In this document: in pieces, positions 10,586 through 20,904 of the stretch
Position numbering within the stretch: position 1 is the first letter of the stretch
How the letters are laid out: every line of letters begins with the position of its first letter
Origin: Owenia fusiformis
Taxonomy: Eukaryota > Annelida > Polychaeta > Sabellida > Oweniidae
NCBI GenBank assembly: GCA_903813345.2
Contig: CAIIXF020000006.1
Span: 23,879,936 to 23,939,935, forward strand
Reading direction: 5' to 3'
DNA length: 60,000 bases
Translations under genes and position numbers: made by a program
The notes under the pieces: model-generated
Databases searched by the model: none
What the model was told of the DNA's origin: nothing
Seen by the model: the letters and a program-made list of their open reading frames with translations, nothing else

Positions 10586-10917
10586 CAACTTTGACTGATT
10601 TAGCAATTGCACTAATGACTAGCACTCATGACAGACATGACAAGCTGCCAGCACCTGGTAAGTTATTATATGTGGTTACATAAATGTAACAATTTGTTAC
10701 ATATGCCGACTGTCCACATTAAGTCACTGACAAAAATGTTGGCATAACATTACATTTCACTACCTAGTTTATATGCTGAAAAAATACCCAGGAGTGTGCA
10801 CCCATTTATGTTTATACCATAATACTGTAACACTAATAATGATAAATTCCTGCATTAAAATGGAATCATATAACAGGCAAAGAACCCAATAGTTACTCAA
10901 CCAATAATAACTGGTTA

Positions 10918-11056
10918 GTATTAAGCAAAGGAAATGGCCGTAACCTCCACATCAAAGATGGTGGATGGCAAGTGTCGATTTCGATATTTTCGTTTTCATC
11001 GAATTAAAGTATGTTATAGTTGATGTGAAGGTTACGGCCGTTACCTTCGCTTGATA
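10918..11056. mobile_element. MITE-like element with ~37-bp terminal inverted repeats
   Basis: TATTAAGCAAAGGAAATGGC... at the left pairs with the reverse complement of ...GGTTACGGCCGTTACCTTCGCTTGATA at the right. The interior is about 65 bp, non-coding. Confidence 0.7.
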
Positions 11057-11230
11057 CGGACCAGTGAATAATGAATGTAGTTGCTCGTTGATTCACACTA
11101 TAAAAATATCATGTTAATGTACATGTAAATGAATGTCTGATAGATTCACAATATCCACATTCTATCTACTGCTTTGATAAGGATTGAATCTGACTTGATT
11201 TTTTATATCAAATGAAACAATCTATAAACA

Positions 11231-11592
11231 TGCAGTGAAACCTGTCTGAGTGGAACACCTTTGGAACCTCTAAATAGTGTTCCACTTGGAGGTGTTCCAC
11301 TTATAGACGTTCATTTAATAATCAATCAGTTGGTCTTGGGACTCTGAAAAGTGTTCCACTAACAGAGGTGATCCATTGCTAGAGGTGTTCCCCTAACAGA
11401 GGTGTTCAACTTAAGAGGTGTTCCATTGCTAGAGGTGTTCCACTTAAGAGGTGTTCCATTGCTAGAGGTGTTCCACTTAAGAGGTGTTCCATTGCTAGAG
11501 GTGTTCCACTTAAGAGGTGTTCCATTGCTAGAAGTGTTCCACTTAAGAGGTATTCCATTGCTAGATGGTTTCACTGTCCAATGTAACATACA
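11231..11592. repeat. 33-bp tandem array with inverted first unit and terminal inverted repeats
   Basis: From about 11376 to 11565 the 33-bp unit GAGGTGTTCCACTTAA + GAGGTGTTCCATTGCTA is tandem. The left end (11231-11262, CAGTGAAACCTGTCTGAGTG...) is the reverse complement of the same motif, and ACAGTGAAACC-like ends face each other at both borders. It resembles a small transposon whose subterminal repeats expanded. It sits just 3' of the DRAM2-like stop codon and is probably in its 3' UTR or flank. Related sequence occurs at 50395-50665 and 52190-52262. Confidence 0.75.
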
Positions 11593-11680
11593 TGTCTATT
11601 GTCTAATGCTGAAATCTCCAAACTGCTAACAAAAGCATTAAAGCATGAATCATGATTTTTGCTCCAATTTCTAATTTGTG

Positions 11681-11884
11681 TTAAGCAAGGAGGCGGCTTG
11701 TCTCTGTTGGTCCATGAATCGTCTGTTCAATAAACACCTCTTCATCTAAGTGTTGCGCCAAACAATGGCCCTTGATTTCTATGTGGAATTTCTGGAAGTC
11801 TCTTATGTAGGTAAAGAAATATAGCAGGAATGATATTGCGAGACACCATTCGCCTGTTGTACTTGTGATATGTGCAGCATAGCC
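11681..11884 (-). CDS. DRAM2: DRAM2-like exon 7 (stop codon)
   Basis: 204 bp from acceptor TTCCTAG to TAA at 11683-11681. It encodes helix 6 (TSTTGEWCLAISFLLYFF) and a hydrophilic cytosolic tail. Confidence 0.88.
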   Translation of the reverse strand, partial: GYAAHITSTTGEWCLAISFLLYFFTYIRDFQKFHIEIKGHCLAQHLDEEVFIEQTIHGPTETSRLLA

Positions 11885-14800
11885 CTAGGAATAGAAGAAA
11901 TTTTATTATTTCTCTCCCAGCTCAACCGATCACAAAGTGCAAGACTACAATGTGTCAAATGAGAATTAATATGGAGTCCATGCAATTCAATGGAATCAGA
12001 TATTCAATAATCCACAAAGGAAAACTAACCAACAAACCAACCTAACTATCCATAATACCATATGTAGTATGATCAATCTCTAATTAATTTCGGTAGAATA
12101 AAATTAAAAATTAACCTTAATCTACATTATTTCCTTATCATTTAAAGTATTCTTACTGGGTCATTGGGTTTCCAATGCAGTTTCCTATGGTCATGTTCCT
12201 TCAGACCTGACCATGCCTCCCTGGATATAACACCTGCTACAAATGCTGACAACTGTTAAGGAACAATATGTGTATTACAACAATACAATGCAACAATAAG
12301 TACTGGTACAATATATTACATGTGAATTCATGAATTTCACACACCTGCTATTATATGAATAACCGAAAGATTACATGTGAACACATCTTGGGCAAAAATT
12401 CCTTTCAACTCAATGGTTTGTCTTCAAAATTAGGTTACTGGGCACTAAATAATATGTCCCTTGGGTTATAAATAGGAGAAATATATATATACATGTACAG
12501 TGTTGATGGTGATAAGATCTAAATGATCCAAAGAGAAGCTGGCATTGCCTTTAATGAGAGTTGCATTATGAAATCATTAATTCAGTTTATATTACTTTTT
12601 TGATTGGGTACCAGAATTTCCCCTGACTAGTCCACCGGCATTTACTTTGATTTGGGCATTTATTTGAAAGTATTCTTAATGAATGCCCAGTGGTCTTTTT
12701 AAAGAAACAATTCTAAACGGGATGGGCATTTATTTGGAGGGAAAAATTGCTTTTCCAAGCCAGTAGACATTTATTTCAAGGGATATTATTGATTATAAAG
12801 TTGACAACTGGCCTTCATACACAGGCAATAGTCTGCTAGTATCATTGACATTGACTGATAAATGAACTTTGCAATATATTTGCTAACTTCATGTAATTAC
12901 AACCACTGGATGTTTGTTAAGAGGATGTCAAAAAGAACAAATAAAATAAGACACTGGTTTAAAGAGGTAAGGTTCAACATACCTTTTACCTTATGTTCGT
13001 GGAATTTCAAAGGATACTTGTGATCAAAAATATCAAGGCAAGAAGAGATAGAGTGAGTCTAACCCTACATATATATATGCCATTACGGCTTGGGTGCATA
13101 CGATACGACACAGATGAGTCAAGAAGGCCATACAACACACCCCCACCAAACACCAACATGGCCCCTGTAAGGTGGACTGGCTCTATTACAAGTTCCTAAA
13201 ATGATAAAAATGTAATGTAATGAAACATATCAAACTATACACAGTATCTGAATGGAATTCATTTGTACATTTTCGATATCAACAAAAAGAACACAAGGCA
13301 TTGACATGCAAAATGTCACCACTTGCCATTTGTTACACACACTGACCACCGAATGCCAAATATCAACCACCAAACACTGTCCACAAAAAAGTTGGATTCC
13401 ATAACTGATGATAACAATATGTCACCACTTGTGTTGGTGACATGATAACAATATGTCACCACTTGTGGTGGTGACATAATAAACCAGAGTGTAAACTGGA
13501 ATTCTATCCAGACCTTGTAACAAATTCATTTAAATGCATGCATTTATCTCTAGAGTATTGTAAATATACCTATAGTTCCATTTTGGAAAAACTTGAAACA
13601 AGTTCACAAGTTAAAATGCATTGTACAGTTATACTCTGTAGCACAGAAAATAATTAAGTAGGCCTAATGAATTGCAACCAACTTTAAGTTACATGTGTTG
13701 TGTCATTTCAAAGTTTTGCACAGTATTTAGTCTTGCATTAAGTCTCTGAAGTACATACAGTATTGTGCTTTCTTACGAACCTGAAAGTTTGCCACCATTG
13801 AGAGACCTGCTGCTATGAAGAATCCAATCCCTAAGCCTACGCGACTGAGTACTCGGAGTCTAGCATCTTCGTCTTTGTTATACTCTGTTACTTGCTTGTA
13901 ACGCACGTAGATTGTCAGTAAAACTAAAAATATACATTAGATAGGGTGTCAGAAAATATATCGATAGCGAACATTTTGACTTTTTGATGGTTTTGATATC
14001 TGAATGAGATTTCACTTTTTAATTGAAATATAAATTAGTCTCACATTCCATGAATAAATAAAGGACCCACGGTCCTGTGCTCACACGGTGTTTTGTGCAG
14101 CCAATGATGATTGACTTTATAAACATGACAAAGTCCTACTTTTTGTCAAATTTTATAGAGTAAACACCAAAAACTGTAATTTCAGGAGCTTTTAAATCTT
14201 CAGAGAACATAAGTTGCATATACAGCAACTACTACAAGTTATTTGAAAGTTCTACTTCATTAAAGTGTCTAGTATTTACAGGCCCGTAGCCAGGATTTGC
14301 CAATTTTCAAAAATTTCTAGGGGGTGGGTTCACATTTGACAATTTTGGCCAAAATTAGGCTAAAATCACTTGAGAAGTGCTCAAAATGGTCAAAAACTGC
14401 ATGATTTGAAAGAATTTTTGGCCAGGGGGGGGGGGGGTTCGCCCGAACCCTGCGAACCCCCCCTGGCTACGGGCCTGATTTACAGAAAATTTGACGTCAA
14501 AATCAGCCATTTCTCGAAACTTGGCGAACTTTGGAAATGGCGATGATAGGTCAAATAGGCATTATGGATATGCATAAAATGAATGTGGATATGACTCAAT
14601 CCGAATAGCAGTTTTAATTTGTGCGGCCAATGTTGACATATGGACGGACCAACGGATGGACAGATGCCTGGTCAATCCCATAGGCTCACTGTGTGAGCCA
14701 ACAACAACTCAAAACTTAATTATCAACAGCACATTGACTGGAAAAGGCAATTTTTGTAATAGTTGCTCAAAATATTTTCTCAAAAACTTTAAAAAGAATA

Positions 14801-17800
14801 TTTACTAAGCACAACTTGTGGGGTCCTTTGAAAGAAGGAGCTTTCAAACAGGTACATTACCTGTTACCTGAATCCAAGGGGATGTATTATAGTCACACAG
14901 TAAAATATTAAAGAACAGTAGCTGCAATAGCTGGGCTGTAACCAGGAGGGTGTGGAGGATGCAATCCCCAGAAATCGAGCAAAAATCCCCAGAAGCCCCA
15001 GATCTCCCAAGATTGGTTTCTTTGGTGTAATTCTGTTTTCACCTATTTTTGCCCCCATTTTGAAATTGTATGTAGTGATCACATGACAAAAAAATACAAG
15101 CTTCTGACTGGTGTTGTTTGAAGTTCCCGCTAAGTTTATGTTTAAACTTCTTGGTGTTCATTCATTTGCCATTTGTTCATCAGGTTCTACATTATTTGGG
15201 ACCTATGCCCTCCTTGGACAGACTGAGAAAATATTTTGGGTCCAAAAATTTTACAGGGCCCCAATTAGTGGGCTTTTTAGGAATTTTTTTTTTTTACATT
15301 TACATTACATTTTGGGGCATTATTTTTTGATTTTAAGTCAAATTATCAAATATGGGCCTAAAATCTTTAAAATTTGGATTTTTGGTTTTATGAGTCCAAA
15401 AATATTTATGGGCCCAGATGTTTTTTCTGCGGGAGAGGGTGCAATCGCATGGAGAAAAAGCCATGGGGCGCACCCCTTGGCCAAAAGCTGGTAACAGGCC
15501 TGAATAAGATTTATAAAAGTACATAAAATGATGGCCCGAAAAGGAAAGAGAAAAATTCATTTGGTAAAAAGAGAAGAGAAAAAATATGTCAGTACAACTT
15601 AAAAAAGACACATTACTCACCTAAGAAAGCAGATATGTTCAGGAATTGGCCAAAAATACAACTTTCAGGAGATATTGTACCAGTGTCACTGAAATTGGAG
15701 AAATCATCCATGTAAGATTACACATATTATTAGTACAAATACAAGGGGTGATCCAAAAGTAGCAGCCATTTCAACATTTTTCAACCAATTCCCATGAAAA
15801 TTTCTAGAAATTTTGGATTATCTCTTTATACATAATGACTCAAAATTTCAACATCAATTCTGACTAAAAAGCATTTTGTTGTTGCTGTAGCAACATGTAG
15901 TATATTATATATTTTTGTAAGATAATAAAAGTATTTATATGTTCTTGAAAAAATAACTAATTTTTGATACATGTCAGTAATTATTCACTTCCTGATGTGT
16001 TCACGTTACTAGTTACTATAGCAACCACAAATCACTTATTAGACAGAAATAAATACTGAAATACTGAAAGTGTGGCTTTCTATTGAATTTTTTCTGCATC
16101 TTTATTTGATTTTTACAATTTGATATTCAATTACAGACATTCGACATTCCATTCTATCAAAACATTTCGAAACATGTAATAAATCAATTTAATTTTACAC
16201 AAATACTTTTGATCTATGTACACATATATGTGGTAAACGCACTTGTACGAGGGTTGATCCAAAAGTTCTCCACCGTTTTATCTAAAAATATTATTTCTTT
16301 GTGAATTTTGTTCAAACTTGGTCAGGAGCAACATGTATATGATAGCTTGGTATTGTATTAATATCATTGAAAAAATATAATATTAACTATGTCATTTGGT
16401 TACCATAGTAACAAGACAATGAGGTTGGTGGAGCTGAATAAAATCACTGTTTATCACAATTTCTTGTCAAACAACGTGGTATTATTACAGAGTTTTAACC
16501 AGGTGTTTTAACATTAATGAAAGCTCTTATTTGATGCAATATCAATGTTCATTCTCCTTCAAAACAGTCCCCACCATGGGCTATGCATTTATTGCATTGT
16601 TTTATCCAATCATTGAACACATGCCGATTGCCGAAGTCCATTCAATTAGTGACTCATCATCTGCAAAACGAATCCCACGGAGGTGCTTCTTAGCGTAGCC
16701 AGTACTGTGGAGTTGGATTGGATAGGCTAAAGAAGGCAAAGGTACAGAAATCTGCATCTAAATTGATGTTTATCGTCTTTTTCGACATCCACGGAATCAT
16801 CCTCGTTCACGCCGTGCCAACTGGAGTTACTGTGAATTCTGCATATTATTCAAAGGTAAGTTGTGAATCCCGGGTTTTGGACCTGACTTGGACCCTGTGT
16901 TTTGGACACTTGATTTCTTCGATGTCTTAGTTGATATAGTATGGCTTTCCATGAGTTATACAATATGTCATGTACATGTATGTGGGTCTATTCGTGATAC
17001 TAGAAAATGAACTGAGGTATCATAATCGATGTGTTTCATTTGCTAAGGAAGAATCTGAAAGATGCCATCAGGAAGAAGAGGCCAGAGTTATTGCAGACGG
17101 CTTCTACTTCCATCATGACAACGCCCCTGCCCACAGAGCTAACATCACAATGTCAACAGAAGTTATACATGAGCATTTACAAGCAGAACTTGTCAAGCAT
17201 CCCCCATATTCCCCAGATACAGCTCCCTGTGACTTCCACAATCATGTTTCCTGAAGCTAAGAAGCCCCTCTGTGGGATTCGTTTTGCAGAAGATGAGTCG
17301 CTGATTGAAGCTTTTACCAACAGTTTGTATTTAGTCGCTAAGAATGGACTTCGGGATGTGTTCGATGATTGGATAAAACGATGCAATAAATGCATAGCTC
17401 ATGGTGGGGACTATTTTGAGGGAGAATGAACATTGATATTACATCAAATAAAAGCCTTCATTAATGTTAAAACCCCTGGTTAAAACTCTGTAATAATACC
17501 ACGTTGTTTGACAAGAAATTGTGATAAACAGTGATTTTATTCAGCTCCACCAACCTCATTGTCTTGTTACTATGGTAACCAAATGACATAGTTAATATTA
17601 TATTTTTTCAATGATATTAATACAATACCAAGCTATCATATACATGTTGCTCCTGACCAAGTTTGAACAAAAATCACAAAGAAATATATTTTTTAGATAA
17701 AACGGTGGAGAACTTTTGGATCAACCCTCGTATGTGTGGTAAATATGTATCTGTGTTTGGTTAAATGCCACATATAAATGTTCAAGCACAGTGGCGGATC

Positions 17801-18542
17801 CGGGGGATGGGGGAGGGAGATATTAATGGTACAAATATTGATGCAATAAATACACTATAGCTTACAATGCAAAAATGGATGATACACATTCCCTGAGAAT
17901 TTCATAATAAAAATTGGTTACAACATGTTGAAATGGCAGATACAGTCACCTTACTTTTGGATCATCCCTTGTGCTGTACATACTAAACTTATGTACAGCA
18001 CACAATGAAAAATGTAGAAAACAAATGGCTTAATTATATTATTATAGTTGCTATTTTGACTCATTTTAGATAATGTTAACTTAAAATAATATTAGAATAC
18101 ATAAGAAACTTGATGGGCAATACCAGCCAGAAATATGTTGCATATTTTTTATATAATAATAGTACCTTATATAGGGAAATATAGCCTCCACATCCCCTTT
18201 TACAAGAGCTATGATGTATGTGGTCAGGACAGTCGCAAATGTTAGCAAACCTAGGATGAATAAATGTGAAATACAGGTGATAAATCAAATTCTTTTTGAT
18301 TAATCAAATCACATAAATCAATCAACAAGAAATATCAAAGAATTCAACTAATCAATCATTTACTTCAAAATTAGAAACTTCCACATCTCGTATACAATAG
18401 ATGAACTTTTATCAAATAATTCAAGCTATCAAATGTGGAGTTGAATTTAGATAAGATATCAGTAAAAGTATACAGACTACAGTGTAGTATAACTTTACTT
18501 ACCTAACGCAATGGGCAGGATGGCCAGTCCTTGATTACACAT
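11681..18542 (-). CDS. DRAM2: DRAM2-like autophagy/lysosomal membrane protein, complete 7-exon gene
   Basis: Joining minus-strand exons 18542-18503, 18250-18166, 15688-15621, 13923-13781, 13195-13018, 12245-12157 and 11884-11681 gives 268 codons plus TAA with no phase error. The product belongs to the DRAM/TMEM150 (Frag1/DRAM/Sfk1) family, which are six-helix proteins. Known DRAM proteins sit in lysosomes and promote autophagy. Family landmarks, in order, are FPYIRSDTG and CIFGQFLN (first lumenal loop), IYVRYKQV (after helix 2), GLSMVANFQ (helix 3), a Gly-rich helix 4, KLHWKPNDPGY (lumenal loop), GEWCLAISFLLYFFTYIRDF (helix 6) and a C-terminal TSRLLA tail. The length matches the roughly 266 aa of vertebrate DRAM2, which it resembles more than DRAM1. 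The start is the first ATG before the first helix. Intron 2 carries nested mariner elements. The GTTCGT donor of exon 4 is weak. Confidence 0.9.
12157..12245 (-). CDS. DRAM2: DRAM2-like exon 6
   Basis: 89 bp, acceptor TTGTCAG and donor CCA|GTAAGA. It encodes the end of helix 5 and KLHWKPNDP. Confidence 0.82.
13018..13195 (-). CDS. DRAM2: DRAM2-like exon 5
   Basis: 178 bp after acceptor CATTTTAG. It encodes the Gly-rich helix (GAMLVFGGGVLYGLL) and the next helix. The donor GTATCC is inferred from frame, because the reading frame meets a stop shortly after it. Confidence 0.75.
13296..13485 (+). repeat. Dispersed repeat family R1, copy 1
   Basis: The copy runs from AAGGCATTGACATGCAAAAT through TGTCACCACTTG...CATTTGTTAC to GGTGACAT. 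The 3' block (ATAACAATATGTCACCACTTG...GGTGACAT) is itself duplicated. Five more copies lie at 33115, 46809, 49923, 50814 and 59135. Confidence 0.8.
13781..13923 (-). CDS. DRAM2: DRAM2-like exon 4
   Basis: 143 bp. It encodes IYVRYKQV and the helix ending SMVANFQ. The donor is GTTCGT; a stronger GTAAGA four bases on would put the next exon out of frame. Confidence 0.85.
14279..14477. mobile_element. MITE with CAGGCCCGTAGCCAGG termini and 5-bp target duplication
   Basis: CAGGCCCGTAGCCAGGATTT at the left is answered by ...CCCTGGCTACGGGCCTG at the right. The 5-bp repeat ATTTA flanks both ends (14274-14278 and 14478-14482). The interior holds a G12 run and GGGTTCGCCCGAACCC. The element is non-coding. 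Confidence 0.85.
14932..15502. mobile_element. Possible larger relative of the GGCCCGTAGCCAGG MITE
   Basis: CTGGGCTGTAACCAGGAGGG at the left and AGCTGGTAACAGGCCTG at the right form weak inverted ends resembling the family at 14279. The interior is low-complexity (GGGCCCA-type motifs) with no intact coding sequence. It lies in DRAM2 intron 3. Confidence 0.35.
15621..15688 (-). CDS. DRAM2: DRAM2-like exon 3
   Basis: 68 bp. It encodes SDTGTISPESCIFGQF, the conserved first-loop signature of DRAM proteins. Confidence 0.88.
16248..17730 (+). mobile_element. Nested mariner element with ~450-bp inverted repeats
   Basis: CGAGGGTTGATCCAAAAGTT starts after TA (16246-16247), and its reverse complement ends at 17730 before TA (17731-17732). 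The arms stay complementary for about 450 bp. They are so long that the left arm (about 16555-16700) holds an inverted copy of the transposase 3' end found at about 17250-17430. It lies in intron 2 of the DRAM2-like gene. Confidence 0.88.
16718..17429 (+). pseudogene. Mariner transposase, disrupted and lacking its N-terminal half
   Basis: Three segments in different frames cover the catalytic core. SKLMFIVFFDIHGIILVHAV (from 16718) carries the first Asp. HHDNAPAHRA near 17111-17140 carries the second Asp. HPPYSPDTAPCDF near 17197-17235 carries the last, in the mariner D,D34D arrangement. A C-terminal piece then reads to 17429. Frameshifts separate the parts, and the N-terminal helix-turn-helix domain is missing, replaced by the inverted 3' copy. 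The element therefore makes no working enzyme. Confidence 0.85.
18166..18250 (-). CDS. DRAM2: DRAM2-like exon 2
   Basis: 85 bp between acceptor CATCCTAG and donor AG|GTACTA. It encodes the first transmembrane helix and FPYI. Confidence 0.85.
18503..18542 (-). CDS. DRAM2: DRAM2-like exon 1 (start codon)
   Basis: ATG at 18542-18540, then CNQGLAILPIAL, with donor TTAG|GTAAGT. 40 bp, ending in phase 1. Confidence 0.85.
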
Positions 18543-18725
18543 TGTTCCCTCTTAGTGGTGTACAATTGTTCGCTTGTAATGGTACCGTAGTAAATAGTTA
18601 ACTGTAATGTATTTTACAGCACTGAATAATATTTCTGTTTTTTTCACATACTCAATGAGTGTCCCTGTCATACTACTTAGTTTTACTCAAGTAACATGAT
18701 ATCTTTGTCAATTATTCGCTTCCTA

Positions 18726-19147
18726 GTCAACTCGTACCCAAGACAACTCGTACCCCAAGACAACTCGTACCCAAGACAACTCGTACCCAAGATTATTTTC
18801 AGTATTATGGGTGCATATAAGCACGGACCTGAAGAAAAGTCCGTGATATAAGGGAAAAAACTGAGTTTGTAATGCTTTCATGTTATCATGAATCTGTGAC
18901 CAATATAAAATAATAGTCAATATAAATTGACACTCAGCTCAAAATGTCACAAAATTAAATCAATTTCTTCCGAAAATTCTTCTTCAAACTTTAAACTATT
19001 CTGAACAGTATGTTACAATTATAATATGTATATCTATTCACATTCCCAGTCCAACGCTTGATTCAAAACAAAATATATACTTTGGTGGTACGAGTTGTCT
19101 TGGGTAGCAGTTGTCTTGGGTACGACTTGTCTTGGGTAGGAGTTGAC
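18726..19147. mobile_element. Inverted-repeat element with 18-bp tandem repeats at both ends
   Basis: The left end has about four units of CAACTCGTACCCAAGA (18726-18790). The right end has about four units of the reverse complement (TACGAGTTGTCTTGGG, 19087-19147), ending GTTGAC opposite the left GTCAAC. The ~300-bp middle is AT-rich and non-coding. It lies only ~180 bp upstream of the DRAM2-like start codon, so it may overlap that gene's 5' UTR or promoter. Confidence 0.8.
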
Positions 19148-20868
19148 CAGTTACCAATTATTCTTATATGTAACTTGAAGATGAAATTAAAAATAACACC
19201 TGACCATAGTATGTAACAAAACAAAATTTCAAAGGTAAATAATGAGTAGCAACACTCCGAAAGGCCGCGCATTGCAGGGTTCCAGGGGTACGGTAAACAA
19301 TGGTAAACATACAGATACGGTAGGAAGCATCAATAAATTCGCAAATAAATTAATGCATTTTTAATTCATTTAGTACGCCTGTGTGTATTTTGCGTAATAG
19401 GCGCTACACCCATGAATGCCCTAGAGTATTGACAACTAGCCACATCAGTAACAAAATTAAAGGATGATTTATAGCTTTACTTACAGAGATATACTCATAC
19501 ACGATTAAAGATTTTGGGTCAGTCTTGTGCAATCAAACACCTACTGCCTAAACATCTAATCCTCCTCCAATATCAGTTGCTCCAAGGTCAACTTTTAAGA
19601 TGTGGTACAAGTAGAAGAGGCTCGGATGCTCCCTTTGGGACCCACCATATAGAAGTAGGATCTGATATCTGAAACAAGTCTAGTTATATAAACCTTTCAT
19701 GATAAAGTGTGCTTACACTTGATTTCGGTCACATTACCATCATGTGATTGTGACTTAAGTAAATACAATAGTTAGAATAAAAATAATGATTCATGATCAC
19801 AATGTTTATGATACAAAATAGGCTAGACTAATCTAATCTAAAATTTTATTTCCGGGAAGTCCAGCTAAACTTGTTACCTACAATTCTATGATATGTAAAC
19901 CTTTTCTCATAGCACCATTAGACCTATATACTATCGACCAAATGCCCCAGTGTTTAAATGGATCACATCTTGTTCTAATAGAGTTAGACGAAGCTATCTA
20001 CAATAGTTTCTCACAACTGCACAATAACAATTTAATTTTTTCTCTACTCAATTGCGCTAAGCTTCTTCATTTGATTGGTTCCCAGTCTAATTGAATTTTC
20101 ATCCTATGTTTCGCCAAGGGTATCTCAATACCGTCACCACTTCGCCTGGCTCAACACGCATCTCCACACCAAACTACCTTATCAGTCACGTGGCCCAGTG
20201 TAACTGAAATGAATGATGGGATAATTTTCTTCTTCAATGATAATTTTTCTCTTTACATAATGGCAATTGTGAAGGGGATTCCCCTATGGTTTGTTTTGCC
20301 AAGAAGTCGAGACGCTGTCTCAAGAATCTCTCAGATTTCAATATTCTCGATCACTGTGACAAGATCACTTTATATGGCAAATTGATTTAGACTTCAAGCA
20401 CATCGACGGGAAAATAAACAGTGGACAAAGTGAACAATTAGCAAACACCTGAGCAAAACGGATACTACTTTCACTTTGAACTTTTTTAAGCTTGTAGCAA
20501 TTACATGTACTTCTGGGAAATACAATCTCATCTAGAGATATCAAAATCATTTGCAGGACAAAAGATTGTGATAAACAAAAAGCTGGAGGTAAGTGAATCA
20601 GAACCATAAATGAATTATGATGCTTGCCATGTCCAAATTCAATCCAGGTAAACAACTTCATGATATATGGAATAAATGACTTCATAACAAGCACATAAAA
20701 TTCAGCTAAAAGTAAATGTGCAATATGGAACGGATAAGGAATAGCAATATCTGAGAACAGCATTTTTAGACAACAAGACGAACATAGTACTAGATAAATA
20801 ATTACTTGGCCTATGTATTTGCATAACCTTATCTCAACTTACATCATAGTTTTCTCATTATATTTCAG
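19148..20868. other. Intergenic region between divergent genes; no gene recognised
   Basis: The region lies between the DRAM2-like start (minus strand) and the first recognised coding exon of the vWA-papain gene (plus strand). It should contain their promoters and probably an untranslated first exon of the latter, but I could not pin these down. Short open frames show no domain. Confidence 0.5.
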
Positions 20869-20904
20869 ACATTATAGCTTCAAACATTACCATGGAATTA
20901 CAAA
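20869..20904 (+). CDS. Short upstream coding exon of the vWA-papain gene
   Basis: Acceptor TATTTCAG precedes 20869, ATG is at 20892-20894, and the donor is CAAA|GTAAGT. Splicing to 23121 gives MELQINHNKES in frame with MSVLTG. In-frame continuity and good splice sites on both sides support it. The acceptor implies at least one further 5' exon. Confidence 0.65.

Larger units (their letters stand above)
15742..17971. mobile_element. Outer mariner-type element (MITE) split by a nested insertion
   Basis: CAAGGGGTGATCCAAAAGTA follows TA at 15740-15741. The reverse complement TACTTTTGGATCATCCCTTG ends at 17971, and matching GTTGAAATGG-type subterminal sequence lies inside both ends. Removing the inner element (16248-17730) leaves about 750 bp without coding sequence. 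The right TA is mutated to TG. Confidence 0.75.

Noticed and set aside
12993-13199. 68-codon plus-strand frame
   Set aside because: It is the antisense shadow of DRAM2-like exon 5, whose minus-strand translation matches the family.
19888-20763. Frames of 68 (plus) and 132 (minus) codons between the divergent genes
   Set aside because: No recognisable domain, no good start or splice context, and base composition like the surroundings.
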